A stretch of 64,000 nt of DNA from CAWAMD01 sp963783045 (GCA_963783045.1 CAWAMD010000005.1:372001-436000); one strand, 5' to 3'. Shown: positions 28,842 through 37,932, counted from the first letter of the stretch. A program made the numbers and translations. The notes: generated by a model from the letters alone, not told the origin.

Positions 28842-29822
28842 TCAGCTCGCGGGCAGGTCCTGCAGCATCTGCTCGAGGGCGCTCTTGTCCAGCACGTTGT
28901 CCCAGCGCGCCTGGACGGTGCCGTCGGCGCCGACGAGGAACACCCAGGGCTCGTTCGCCTGACCGGACGGCCCCTGGATCCACGTCGCCGCGGCGTCGTT
29001 GAGCTGCTTGTTGTCGAAGTCCTTCCAGATCTCGATGTGCACGAAGTCGGCGCGATCGCCGTAGCGCCCGGCCAGGTCGGCGACCGCGTCCGTGACGGGA
29101 CCGCAGAAGCGGCTGAAGCAGTACACGGGGGTGGACAGGACCACGACGACGGGGCGGTGGGCGGCGATCGCCTTCGCGACGGTGGTCTGGTGCAGGATCT
29201 CGTCGGGGATCGCCCCGTCGTTCGTGGTGGCACGCGAGTCGATCGCCGCCGCCGGCGCGTCCGAGTCCATGGTGAGGTTGTCGACCGTGGGCGCCGGATC
29301 CCCGACGGCGGGGACCTGGTGGACGTTGGCCACCTGGAAGGCCGCGGTCCCCGAGAGCCGGCCCTTGTCCTTCACGTCGGCCGTCACGGTGACGCTCCAG
29401 TAGCCGGGGCGGTCGAGGTCGACATGGGTGATGTAGACGCCGCTGGCCTGCGCGGCCTGGTTGAGCACCGGCTGGTCGTAGTGCTCGTCGGGCTCCTCAC
29501 CCGGCACGGGCAGGAACGTGCCGGTGGTCGTCGCGCCGGGCAGCGCGGACGCGTTCGGGTCCTCGCCGAAGTAGGTGAACGCCATCTCGACGTCGCCGCC
29601 GATGATGAGCTGACGGTCGGCGGTGAAGACGCCGGCCTGGAACCGGGCGTTCTTCTCCGTGGCCAGGTCGAAGCTGGCCACGGCCACGCCGAGATCGCTG
29701 GGGGAGGTGGTCGCCGCGGCGGGTGGGGAGGGTGCGTTCTCGGCGGCGGGCGTCCCCGACGAGCAGGCGGCCGCGACCAGTGCGGCCGACACCAGGAGCG
29801 TGACAAGACGGAGGCGTCGCAT
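28842..29822 (-). CDS. Thioredoxin-fold lipoprotein
   Basis: 326 aa. Lipoprotein signal with lipobox VAAACSS (Cys20). The middle is a beta-rich domain (residues ~45-170, YWSVTVTADVKD). The C-terminal thioredoxin-like domain has VVVVLSTPVYCFSRFCGPVTDAVADLA, where the active-site pair is CxxxxC rather than CxxC, followed by EPWVFLVGADGTVQARWDN. It probably acts in extracytoplasmic redox or binding. It sits directly downstream of a second lipoprotein gene with only a 14-nt gap, so the two form an operon. Confidence 0.82.
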   Translation of the reverse strand: MRRLRLVTLLVSAALVAAACSSGTPAAENAPSPPAAATTSPSDLGVAVASFDLATEKNARFQAGVFTADRQLIIGGDVEMAFTYFGEDPNASALPGATTTGTFLPVPGEEPDEHYDQPVLNQAAQASGVYITHVDLDRPGYWSVTVTADVKDKGRLSGTAAFQVANVHQVPAVGDPAPTVDNLTMDSDAPAAAIDSRATTNDGAIPDEILHQTTVAKAIAAHRPVVVVLSTPVYCFSRFCGPVTDAVADLAGRYGDRADFVHIEIWKDFDNKQLNDAAATWIQGPSGQANEPWVFLVGADGTVQARWDNVLDKSALEQMLQDLPAS

Positions 29823-29836
29823 GGAGGTTCCTCGAA

Positions 29837-30289
29837 TCAGCAGGGCGGAGCGGCACGGCCGTCGGCCTCCAGCGCGTCGCGCGTCGCGCTGACGAGCCGC
29901 TGGAACCGGTCGGGCAGGTCGTCGGGGACAGACTCGGCGTTGAAGGCGGCCTCCACCTGCTCCTTGGCCTGCAGCAGCCGGCCGGCGACCGCGCGCTCGC
30001 CGTCGTCGGTGACCGCGCGGGCGAGCTCGTGGAGCGGTTCGTGGACGCGCTGGAAGAAGACACCCCGCGCCTGTTCGGGAGCGCGCCCCGCGTCGTCGGC
30101 GGCGGCGCACAGGTCCGTGAGCAGGTCGGGACCGCCGGGGGCGGGGCTCGTCGTCGCCGCTGCGCCTGCGGCGCTCGGCGATGTGGCGTCGGTGGCGGCA
30201 GTCGTGGTCGGTGGCGTGCTGCCGCCGCAGCCCGCCAGGAGCATTGCCGCCACGACGCCGGCGAGGGCGCGGACGGGGAACGCGGGCAT
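29837..30289 (-). CDS. Small lipoprotein, helical
   Basis: 150 aa from ATG 30289. Signal with lipobox LLAGCGG, then a Thr/Ala/Pro linker (~25-50) and a helical domain (DLLTDLCAAADDAGRAPEQARGVFFQRVHEPLHELARAV...DLPDRFQRLVSATRDALEA). Such helices recall imelysin-like or DUF-type extracellular domains, but no family is recognised. The first gene of a two-gene lipoprotein operon with the thioredoxin-fold lipoprotein. Upstream ATGs exist but would lengthen the signal peptide unusually. Confidence 0.7.
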   Translation of the reverse strand: MPAFPVRALAGVVAAMLLAGCGGSTPPTTTAATDATSPSAAGAAATTSPAPGGPDLLTDLCAAADDAGRAPEQARGVFFQRVHEPLHELARAVTDDGERAVAGRLLQAKEQVEAAFNAESVPDDLPDRFQRLVSATRDALEADGRAAPPC

Positions 30290-30378
30290 CGAGGATCCGA
30301 CCATGGGGCGGGGGTGGGCGGCCCACACGGTACTGCGACGCGGGGCGGTCGTTCACCTCGCTCCCGGCCGGCGCCGGG

Positions 30379-31296
30379 TCAGCCGCGGGTCAGCGCGTCG
30401 CGGAGGCGGCGCGCCCACACAGCCGGGTCCGCCTGGCTGATGAACATGCCCGTCCCGAGCTCGAAGCCCCCGGGCGTGGCCGTGCGGGGCACGACATGCA
30501 GGTGCCAGTGGTAGTCGGCCAGCTCGCGTCCGGCCGAGTGGACGACGACGTTGTAGGGAACGTCGCCCTCGGCGGCGTGGCGCAGCGCCCAGCAGAGGTC
30601 CCGCAGCAGCAGCGCCGCCGGCTTGCGTCCGTCGTCGGTCGTGAGGTCGGGCTCGTGGTCGTGGGGCACGACGAGCAGCTCCCCCTCGGCGACGGCCCAG
30701 TCGGGCGAGACCGCGACGATGCCCTCGCGCGCGGCGACGACCTCGGCGCCGATCCCGGAGGCCGCGCGGCACGCGACGCAGTCGCCCCGCCGCAGCCGCG
30801 TCGCCTCCGCCAGGACCGCCGGTGGCGTCACGTCGAGGGCGACGAGCTGCGCGTGACCGTGGGGCACGGACGCGCCGGCCTGCACGCCGTGGTTGAGGAA
30901 GGCCTGCACGAAGGTCCGCCCCGCGTCCTGATGGTGAATGCTGCGCTGCGCCAGCATCTGCATGACGGCGATCACCTGGTCGTCGTCGAGGTCGGCGAGG
31001 CCGTCGTGGTGACGGGGCGTGGTGACGACGACCTCGTGGGCGCCGGTGGCGCGACCGCCGTCGCGCAGCGGTGAGCCGGCGTCGTCGCCGGCGAGGGTGA
31101 CGGCGGGGTAGAGGTTGGCGAACACCCGGATGCGCCAGCCCTCGGGCCCGTCGAGCCGGTCGATGGTGGGTGGGGTCGCGTCCTCGTTCCCGGGGCAGAA
31201 CGGGCACCCGGTCGGGTGGTCCATGGGACGCGCCGCCCGCTGCGGGGCACGTAGCACCCAGCGTGCGCGCAGCGGGTCGCGGTGGAAGGCACTCAT
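30379..31296 (-). CDS. galT: Galactose-1-phosphate uridylyltransferase family protein
   Basis: 305 aa. A zinc-binding GCPFCPGNE near the N-terminus, NHGVQAGASVPHGHAQLVAL in the middle (GalT usually has HPH, here HGH) and YHWHLHVVPR at the end are hallmarks of the GalT/HIT superfamily. It would transfer UMP between UDP-glucose and galactose-1-phosphate or a related sugar phosphate. It is shorter than E. coli GalT (348 aa). No galK/galE lies nearby, so the sugar is uncertain. A TACCCT -10 box 8 nt before ATG suggests a leaderless mRNA. Confidence 0.85.
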   Translation of the reverse strand: MSAFHRDPLRARWVLRAPQRAARPMDHPTGCPFCPGNEDATPPTIDRLDGPEGWRIRVFANLYPAVTLAGDDAGSPLRDGGRATGAHEVVVTTPRHHDGLADLDDDQVIAVMQMLAQRSIHHQDAGRTFVQAFLNHGVQAGASVPHGHAQLVALDVTPPAVLAEATRLRRGDCVACRAASGIGAEVVAAREGIVAVSPDWAVAEGELLVVPHDHEPDLTTDDGRKPAALLLRDLCWALRHAAEGDVPYNVVVHSAGRELADYHWHLHVVPRTATPGGFELGTGMFISQADPAVWARRLRDALTRG

Positions 31297-31304
31297 GGTC
31301 ACGC

Positions 31305-31310
31305 AGGGTA
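31305..31310 (-). promoter_or_regulatory. Putative -10 box of a leaderless galT promoter
   Basis: On the minus strand TACCCT ends 8 nt before the galT ATG at 31296. Confidence 0.45.
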
Positions 31311-31382
31311 CGCGGCACGGTGGGCCGCACCCGGACACCGACGTCGCGTCACGGACACTCCGTAGAAACGCCGGGGGACGGT

Positions 31383-31388
31383 TATACT
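31383..31388 (+). promoter_or_regulatory. -10 box upstream of the SufR-like regulator
   Basis: TATACT is the closest match to the TATAAT consensus in the region and lies 26 nt before GTG 31415, which has its own GGAGG ribosome site at 31406-31410. Confidence 0.55.
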
Positions 31389-31414
31389 GCCGGGCATCCG
31401 TCCGTGGAGGGCCC

Positions 31415-32089
31415 GTGACGACCGACCGACACCGAGCGCTGGCGAGCGAGAGCCGCGTCCGGATCCTCGAGGTGCTCCGCTCCGCCGGCGAGGCGCTCGA
31501 CGCCCACGCCGTCGCCAGCGCGGTGGGCCTCCACGTGAACACGGCACGCGCCCACCTCGACATGCTCGCCGACGCGGGCCTGACGACCCGTCGGCCCGAG
31601 AGCCGCGACCGGCCGGGCCGACCACGGATCGTGTACGAGGCCGAGGCCGACCCGAGCAGCCAGGACGGGGAGGGCTACCGGTTCCTCGCCGAGATCCTCA
31701 CCAGCTACCTCGAGGGAACCGTCGCCGACCCCGCCGCTGCGGCCGAGGCCGCCGGTCGTGCCTGGGGTGACCACCTCGTCGAGCGTCCACGGCCCTTCTC
31801 GCAGGTCGCGCCGGCAGAGACGCTCGTCCAGCTGCAGCGCCTCTTCGACCGCCTCGGGTTCGCGCCCGACCTCGGGGACGAGCAGGACGGCGAGCTCGAC
31901 CTGAACCTGCGGCGCTGCCCGTTCCTCGACCTGGCGCTCGACCGCCGCGAGGTCGTGTGCGGCGTCCATCTCGGGTTGCTCCGGGGCGCCCTGTCCGCCC
32001 TCGGCGCCCCCTACGACGCGCGACAGCTCGACCCGCTCGTGCAGCCGGGCCTGTGCGTCGCCCATCTCCGCCGACAGGACGAGGCATGA
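31415..32089 (+). CDS. SufR-like (COG2345) helix-turn-helix regulator with C-terminal cysteines
   Basis: 224 aa. Winged helix at the N-terminus (ALASESRVRILEVLRSAGEALDAHAVASAVGLHVNTARAHLDMLADAGLT). The C-terminus carries RCPFLDLA...VVCGVHLGLLRG...PGLCVAHL, cysteines placed as in SufR-family regulators that bind a labile Fe-S cluster. This makes it a candidate NO, iron or redox sensor. GTG start with strong GGAGG. Its stop overlaps the NnrS-like gene by ATGA, so the pair is an operon; this supports a response to nitrosative stress. Confidence 0.83.
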   Translation: MTTDRHRALASESRVRILEVLRSAGEALDAHAVASAVGLHVNTARAHLDMLADAGLTTRRPESRDRPGRPRIVYEAEADPSSQDGEGYRFLAEILTSYLEGTVADPAAAAEAAGRAWGDHLVERPRPFSQVAPAETLVQLQRLFDRLGFAPDLGDEQDGELDLNLRRCPFLDLALDRREVVCGVHLGLLRGALSALGAPYDARQLDPLVQPGLCVAHLRRQDEA

Positions 32090-33393
32090 CCGGCACCACA
32101 CGAACGCCCGGCGTCCGGGCGCCGTCACCGGCGCGCTCGGGGCGGTCGCCGTTCGATCATCTGAAGGGCACCGCGCTGCTCGCGGTCGGCTACGGGATCG
32201 CGTCGGGTGTGTGGGTCGCCATCGGCGATCTGCTGCCCGGCGGGCGGTGGCTGGCCGTGCACCTGTTCACCCTCGGGATGCTCACGAACCTGATCCTCGC
32301 CCTGAGCGCCCACTTCGGCCGCACGCTGCTGCGCCAGCCCGGTGACGAGGACCGCTGGCAGGTACCGCTGGCGAACGTCGGTGCGATCCTCCTCCTGCTC
32401 GGACTGCCCGAGGGATGGACCTGGGCCGTGGCCGCCGGCGCGACCGTCCTGGCAGCCGTCGTGTTCCGTGGCTACTGGCTCCTGCGGCGCATGCGCAAGC
32501 GCGCCGTCGGCGCCCGGTTCGTCTTCGTCGTCCGCCTCTACGAGCGCGCCCACAGCCAGTTCCTGCACGGCGCCACGCTCGGCGCCCTCATCGGGACGGG
32601 CGTGCTCGTCGGCCGCTGGTATGTGCCGGCACGGCTGGCGCACCTGCACGTCATGGTGCTCGGCTGGGGGGTGCTGACCCTGCTCGCCACGGTCATCTTC
32701 TTCGGGCCGACCATCCTGCGCGTCCAGATGGTCCGCGACGCCCAGGAGGGGGCGGCACGATGGCTGCGGCACGGGGCGTCGGCGCTGAGCATCGCGGTGC
32801 TGGCCCTGCTCGGCACCGGGTTCGGCGGCTGGCCCGGCGTGGCGCTGCGGCTGCTGGCGGCTGCGGGGCTCGCCGTGTTCGCCTGGGCAGCGGTGGTCGT
32901 CGGCCGGGCGGTGATCCGGGTTGCGCCCGCGTCGAAGTTCCCGGCGCTCTCCGGCCACCTCATCACGGCAGCGGCAGCCTGGCTGCTCGTCTCGCTGTGG
33001 CTGGACGTGGCCGTGGTCGCCGCGGGACGGTGGCGGCTGCTCGACGCGGTCGGGCTGCTCGTGATCGTCGGCGCACTCGTGCAGGCGATCGCGGCGGCGC
33101 TGACCTACATGGTGCCGCTCATGCGCGGACGGTCGGGCACCGAACGCGAGGGGCTGCGCCTCCAGGTCGAGGTGGGGCGCCGGCTCCGCGCCGGCGCGTT
33201 CAACCTCGGGCTCGTGCTCGTCGCCGTCGCGGCGGCCATGGGGCCGGGCGCGGCGGCCACCGGCGCGTGGGTCGCCCGGGTCGGCTGGGGCCTCGTGCTG
33301 GCCGTGCTGAGCTCGGTGCTCGTGCTGGGCCTCGCTGCCCGCCGCCGGGACGCGCCGCTCCGACCGGACCTGGCGACCGACCGCACGGCCTGA
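32086..33393 (+). CDS. NnrS-like polytopic membrane protein
   Basis: 435 aa with about twelve hydrophobic helices and scattered conserved His (HLFTLGMLTNLILALSAHFGRTLL, AHLHVMVLGWGVLTLLATVIFFGPTIL). This resembles the NnrS family and the membrane domain attached to some actinobacterial copper nitrite reductases. NnrS proteins are heme- or copper-containing and protect metabolism from nitric oxide. Translationally coupled to the SufR-like regulator. The assignment rests on helix and His pattern, so the exact family should be checked. Confidence 0.72.
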   Translation: MTGTTRTPGVRAPSPARSGRSPFDHLKGTALLAVGYGIASGVWVAIGDLLPGGRWLAVHLFTLGMLTNLILALSAHFGRTLLRQPGDEDRWQVPLANVGAILLLLGLPEGWTWAVAAGATVLAAVVFRGYWLLRRMRKRAVGARFVFVVRLYERAHSQFLHGATLGALIGTGVLVGRWYVPARLAHLHVMVLGWGVLTLLATVIFFGPTILRVQMVRDAQEGAARWLRHGASALSIAVLALLGTGFGGWPGVALRLLAAAGLAVFAWAAVVVGRAVIRVAPASKFPALSGHLITAAAAWLLVSLWLDVAVVAAGRWRLLDAVGLLVIVGALVQAIAAALTYMVPLMRGRSGTEREGLRLQVEVGRRLRAGAFNLGLVLVAVAAAMGPGAAATGAWVARVGWGLVLAVLSSVLVLGLAARRRDAPLRPDLATDRTA

Positions 33394-33420
33394 CCGGAGC
33401 CAGGCCTCCGATCGTCCCGG

Positions 33421-35254
33421 CTACTGGTAGGTGACCAGGTCGGGCACGGGGGACAGGCGCAGGACCTCGGACGGCTGGAACATGTCACGGTCCTCGTCGT
33501 AGAAGAGCTTGAACCCGTTGTGGGCGGCGCCGGCGGGGTCGGCGTGGACGTGCCGGTAGGTGTCGAGCTTCTGGGCGCGGCTGCCGAGCCCGTCCATGTG
33601 GAAGACGACGGCGAGCTCGGCCGGTGTCTTCAGCGCCGGCCGGTTCGTGACCATGTCCGTGCGGAACTGGTGCACGACGAACAGCTTCTGCGGCAGCCGG
33701 TGGTCGCGGACGATCGCCGCCACACGGTCGACGACCGTGTTGACCTCGGCGGCGTCCACGGTGCCGATCGTGCCGCCGCCGGGCGTCTCGTTCGGGCCGA
33801 CGCGCCACTCGGGGTCGAGGGCGATCCCCACGTCGGGCTCGGTCAGCAGCGACAGGTAGGGGGTCATCGCGTCCGGGAAGGTCGAGCGGCCGGGCTGGAT
33901 GTCGAGGAGCAGGTAGGCGCCGTGGCGGCGGGCGGCGGCGAGCCAGGTGCGGATCGTCGCCTCGTCGGTCGGTCGGGAGTAGTCGCCGTCGGCCCCGGGT
34001 GCCTTCGTCGCGACGGACACGATCAGCTCGAAGACGGGCAGGACGGGACGGTCTCCGGCGGTGTAGGACTGCGCCTGCCGCCACAGCCGGTCGTAGGCGG
34101 CGTCGGGCGGCTGCTCGCCGAGCACGCCCATCGCCGGCGCCTCGGCGTTGCCGTAGAAGCCGACGAGCCGCCAGTCGGGGAAGAACACCCGCCCGCCGCG
34201 GGGCAGCGCCGGCCCGTGGACGATGCCCGGCAGCTGCCAGGACGCGTCGGCGGTGACGGCGGCGGGCCCCCCGACGACCGTGACGCCGGTGAGGACGTTC
34301 CGCAGCCTCCCGCAGCACGGCGACGGGAGCGGCGGCACGGCGCAGGTCGTCGCCCGGCACGAGCAGCAGTGGGTGCCCCGCCGCGGCCGCGGCCGGCCCT
34401 GCCGCCACGGCGTCCGCCAGCCCGACGCCCGATGCGACCCACACCGTGGACGGGTCGAGGCCGACGGCGAGACCGGCGCGGTAGGCCGCGGCGGCCGTGT
34501 CGTACCGCGTCGGGCCGGCCAGCCGCGTCACGGTCCGTCCGGGACCCGCCAGCGCGTCGGCGACGGCGGCTGGCACGGCCGCCGTTCCGCCCACGACGAC
34601 GACCTGTGCGGGGGCGATCGCGTCGAGCGCCGCCGCGGTGTCGTCGGGCACCGCGTCGGGGGCCACGAGCAGGATCGGACGACCCGTCGTCGCAGCCACC
34701 GGCGCGGCCGCGAGCGCGTCGGCGAACCGGTGCCCGCTCGCCACGTAGACGGTGTCGGCCGCCGGCAGCAGCTCGGCGACGGCGGCGGCCGTGGCGTAGC
34801 GCGTGGGACCCGCGACCCGTCGGACGGTGCGGCCACCAGCCGCGGCGTCGGCCGCGACGCCCGGTCCGAGCGCCCGCGTGCCGCCGAGGAGGATCACCTC
34901 ACCGACGCCGAGCCGGTCGAGCTCGGCCACGACGGCGTCCGGGAGACCGTCCGGGCCGCTGAGCAGCAGCGGTCCACCGAGGCGCCGGGCCAGGACCCCG
35001 CCCGTGAGCGCATCCGCGAGGTCGTCGGCGCGGGCGACCACGGCGGCGTCGGCCCGATCGGCGACGGCCCCCGACACGGCGACGGCGGTGGCGATGCGGT
35101 CGGAGCCCGCGACGCGCGTGACGGTGGGGCCGTCGGGCTCCGGCGTCGCGGCCCGCGCGGTGAGGGCAGGGGAGCAGGTCCCGGCCAGGGCCAGGACGGC
35201 CGCGAGCGTCACGACGGTCCGTGACGGGCGCCGGCGGGGACGTGGGTCGGTCAT
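33421..35254 (-). pseudogene. CWB2 surface protein fused to a TIM-barrel-like hydrolase, one +1 frameshift
   Basis: Starts ATG 35254, signal peptide TVVTLAAVLALAGTCSPALTA. About three CWB2 repeats (VAGSDRIATAVAVS, VAGPTRYATAAAVA, LAGPTRYDTAAAAY) lead to PVAVLREAA. The frame then breaks at 34294-34300 and resumes NVLTGVTVVGGPAAV, continuing into an enzyme-like domain (LPVFELIVSVATKAP, HGAYLLLDIQPGRSTF, VGIALDPEWRVGPNETPGG, QKLFVVHQF) of barrel type. Removing one base restores 610 aa. The extra base lies in GAACGTC read on the coding strand. Its ATG overlaps the DUF3097 stop. Substrate unknown. Confidence 0.85.
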
Positions 35255-36072
35255 GTGCGGTCCGGTTCGGTCACGAAGTCGATCAGCTGCTCGACCGCAC
35301 CGACGAGGGAACGGTCGAGATCCGTGTAGCGGCTGGCCCGGCCCCGCAGCTCGCGCCACAGGTCGGCTGGGCTCGCATAGCCGAGCGCTGCGCAGACCCC
35401 CTCCTTCCACGGGGTGCCACGCGGGACGGTCGGCCACGCGTCGATCCCCATGACGGAGGGCTTCACGGCCTCCCAGATGTCGACGAAGGGATGGCCGGTC
35501 ACGAGCACCTGCGGGTGGCGGACCTGGCCGACGATCCGGTGCTCCTTCGAGCCGGGGACGAGGTGGTCGACGAGCACGCCGAGCCGCTTCGCCGGCCCGG
35601 GGCCGAAGCGACGCACGATGTCGGGCAGGTCGTCGATTCCCTCGACGTACTCGACGACGATCCCCTCGACCCGCAGGTCGTCACCCCAGATCTTCTCGAC
35701 CAGCTCGGCGTCGTGGAGCCCTTCGACGAAGATGCGACTCGGGCGTGCCACGCGCGGCGCGGCGCCGGGCACCGCGAACGACCCCGACGCGGTGACCGTC
35801 GGCGCGCTCGTCCGACGCGCGGTCGGGACCGTCGGCGCGACGAGCGTCACCGGCTGCCCGTCGAGCAGGAACGCGCCGGGGTGGAGACCGAACCGGCGGG
35901 CGCGTCCCCGGCGGTCCTGCAGCTCGACCTCGTCGCCGTGCAGGGCCGTGACCGTGCCGACGAAACCGTCGGACGCGACCTCGACCACGAGCCCGCGGGT
36001 CAACGTCACACGGGGTACCTCGCGGCGGTGGCGGCCGGGCCGGGACAGGATGTCGTCGTCGTAGTTCCACAT
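35251..36072 (-). CDS. DUF3097 family protein
   Basis: 273 aa. Begins MWNYDDDILSRPGRHRR with an SH3-like barrel (GLVVEVASDGFVGTVTALHGDEVELQDRRGRARRFGLHPGAFLLDGQPVTL). A Toprim-like half follows (RIFVEGLHDAELVEKIWGDDLRVEGIVVEYVEGIDDLPDIVR, VLVDHLVPGSKEHRI). The conserved Glu and Asp residues suggest nucleic-acid or nucleotide chemistry, but no function is known. It is common in actinobacteria. A TACCGT -10 box 7 nt upstream marks a leaderless transcript, and the CWB2-hydrolase gene follows with a 4-nt overlap. Confidence 0.88.
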   Translation of the reverse strand: MWNYDDDILSRPGRHRREVPRVTLTRGLVVEVASDGFVGTVTALHGDEVELQDRRGRARRFGLHPGAFLLDGQPVTLVAPTVPTARRTSAPTVTASGSFAVPGAAPRVARPSRIFVEGLHDAELVEKIWGDDLRVEGIVVEYVEGIDDLPDIVRRFGPGPAKRLGVLVDHLVPGSKEHRIVGQVRHPQVLVTGHPFVDIWEAVKPSVMGIDAWPTVPRGTPWKEGVCAALGYASPADLWRELRGRASRYTDLDRSLVGAVEQLIDFVTEPDRT

Positions 36073-36079
36073 GCGCGGG

Positions 36080-36085
36080 ACGGTA
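36080..36085 (-). promoter_or_regulatory. Putative -10 box of a leaderless DUF3097 promoter
   Basis: On the minus strand TACCGT ends 7 nt before ATG 36072. Confidence 0.5.
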
Positions 36086-36227
36086 GCGCCGGGGTGTGAC
36101 CGCACCCAGCAGGCAGGTCGATCGCTGCGCTGCGAGGGACCACCCCCGCAGTACCGCTGTCACAGGTGGGGTCTACGGTCCGGGGCGTTGGCTCTCGGAG
36201 TGTTGTCGTCGCCTGTGGAGGGGTTGT

Positions 36228-37931
36228 ATGTCGTCGGGTTCGTCGGTGTTGGAGGGTTCGTCGGTGTCGGAGGGTTCGTCGTCGGTGTTGGAGGGTTCGT
36301 CGGTGTCGGTGGAGGCCGTGTGGGAGGCGGTGTCGGGGTTGCTGCCGGAGTCGTGGTCGGCGTTGCCGGATCCGATCTCGTTCGAGCAGGAGTTCTTGAC
36401 GGCGATGGAGGAGGGGTGGCGTGATCCGCGGTTCGCGGATCTCGACGATGCGGCGCTGTCGGCGGCGGTGCGTGGTCAGGCGGCGGAGGTCGCGGCGGCG
36501 ACCTGCCGCTGGCTGCTGCTGGTCGCGGAGGTGGTTCGGCGGGGGCTGTGGGCCCGGGACGGGGCGCGCACGCCGGCACAGTGGTTGTCGCACTGGTGTT
36601 CGATCGCGTCGCCGACGGCGCGGGAGCATGTGCGGGTGGCGTTGCGGTTGGCGCTGTTCCCGGAGACGGCGGCACGGTTCGCGCGCGGGGAGCTGTCGTA
36701 TTCGAAGGTGCGGGCGATCACCCGGCTGCGTGAGCCGGGGTTGGAGGGGCTGCTGCTGCGCTTCGCGTCGTGCGCGACGGGGGATCATCTGGAGAAGATC
36801 GTGGCCGAGGTGGCCCGTCAGCTGCGTGGGGAGCGCCGCCGGCGGCTCGACCCGTGGGAGCGCCGCAAGGCGTACTGGGAGTCCGCGGGCGAGGGGATGA
36901 TGAAGGTCACCCTGCTGGTGCCGGTGGACGCGGGTGAGCAGCTGGCCAACGACATCGACGGGCAGGCATGGCGGGCGGTCGATCAGGCCCACGAGGCCGC
37001 CAAGGCCGCCCAGCAGGCGCAGACCGACCCGGCCGAGGGACAGCTGGTGGCCGGGGACCGGGTCGTGGGCTGGAATCCCGACGCCGCCGCCGACACCACC
37101 GCCGACACCACCGCCGCCCCCGACGGCGACGGCGCGGGGGACGGTGGGCGGGGGCCGGATCCGTGGGCCCTGTCGATCGGGCAGGCCCGGGCGGACGTGC
37201 TGCTGGCCGCGGCCCGGGCGGCCGCCGAGGGCCTGCCGGCCGACAGCTCGGGCGCGGACAAGCATCTGACCGTCTACCACGTGGACGCCGGGACGCTGCC
37301 CGCCCCCGACGACGCGGCCGGCCGGCAGCGGCCGGTGCCGGTACGTACCGGACAGGGCCGGGTGCTGGCGATGTCGGTGCGGACCCTGGAACGCCTGGCC
37401 TGTGACGGGCGGATCGGGGCGGCCGTCCACGACGCCGACGGGACGCTGACCGCCACCTCGTCACCCGAGGAAGCGATCCCGGCCGCGACCCGCCGGGCGG
37501 TGCTGGCCCGCGACCGGGGCACCTGCCGGTTCCCGGGCTGTCAGACCCGCCGCTGGCTGCACTGCCACCACATCGTCCACCGTGAGCACGGCGGCCCGTC
37601 CACGATGGCCAACCTCGTCACCCTGTGCGGCCGGCATCACCGGTTCGTGCACGACCACCGCTGGACCATCGCGCATGACGGCAAGGGCCATCTCGAGTTC
37701 CGTCCCCCCGACCGGCCCCCCGTGCCCAGCGTGATGCCACCGGTCACGGTCCACCCCGACGCCGCGGCAGCACGAAACCGTGCCGCCGGCCTCGACCCAC
37801 CCGGCCCCGACGCGCTGTACTCCGGCTGGGACGGGGAACGGCCCGACTACGACGCCTGCCTGTTCGTGATCGCCCAGGAGCTCGACCGGCTCCAACCCCC
37901 CGACCCCGACGACATCCTCGTCGCCGCCTGA
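36228..37931 (+). CDS. DUF222 / HNH endonuclease domain protein (13E12 type)
   Basis: 567 aa. Ser-rich repetitive start (SVLEGSSVSEGSSSVLEGSSV), then the DUF222 helical domain (~40-230, with WLSHWCSIASPTAREHVRVALRL and ELSYSKVRAITRL). A polar Asp/Ala/Gly linker (~285-315) leads to the C-terminal HNH motif RDRGTCRFPGCQTRRWLHCHHIVHREHGGPSTMANLVTLCGRHHRFVH. Such multi-copy actinobacterial proteins cut or bind DNA; the role is unclear and mobility has been suggested. Codons at the start are G-ending and T-richer (tcg, gtg, ttg) than in neighbours, consistent with separate origin. A GTGGAGGGG ribosome site precedes ATG. Confidence 0.88.
   Translation: MSSGSSVLEGSSVSEGSSSVLEGSSVSVEAVWEAVSGLLPESWSALPDPISFEQEFLTAMEEGWRDPRFADLDDAALSAAVRGQAAEVAAATCRWLLLVAEVVRRGLWARDGARTPAQWLSHWCSIASPTAREHVRVALRLALFPETAARFARGELSYSKVRAITRLREPGLEGLLLRFASCATGDHLEKIVAEVARQLRGERRRRLDPWERRKAYWESAGEGMMKVTLLVPVDAGEQLANDIDGQAWRAVDQAHEAAKAAQQAQTDPAEGQLVAGDRVVGWNPDAAADTTADTTAAPDGDGAGDGGRGPDPWALSIGQARADVLLAAARAAAEGLPADSSGADKHLTVYHVDAGTLPAPDDAAGRQRPVPVRTGQGRVLAMSVRTLERLACDGRIGAAVHDADGTLTATSSPEEAIPAATRRAVLARDRGTCRFPGCQTRRWLHCHHIVHREHGGPSTMANLVTLCGRHHRFVHDHRWTIAHDGKGHLEFRPPDRPPVPSVMPPVTVHPDAAAARNRAAGLDPPGPDALYSGWDGERPDYDACLFVIAQELDRLQPPDPDDILVAA
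36239..36313 (+). repeat. Four tandem ~18-nt repeats inside the DUF222-HNH gene
   Basis: Units TTCGTCGGTGTTGGAGGG, with small changes and one 3-nt expansion, at 36239, 36257, 36275 (21 nt) and 36296. They encode GSSV-L/S-EG repeats. All lengths are multiples of three, so copy number can vary without frameshift. Confidence 0.85.
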
Positions 37932-37932
37932 C

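Noticed and set aside
36228..37931. Mobile element or intein because of the HNH domain
   Set aside because: There is no splicing motif, target-site duplication or terminal repeat; DUF222-HNH proteins are common stand-alone actinobacterial genes.
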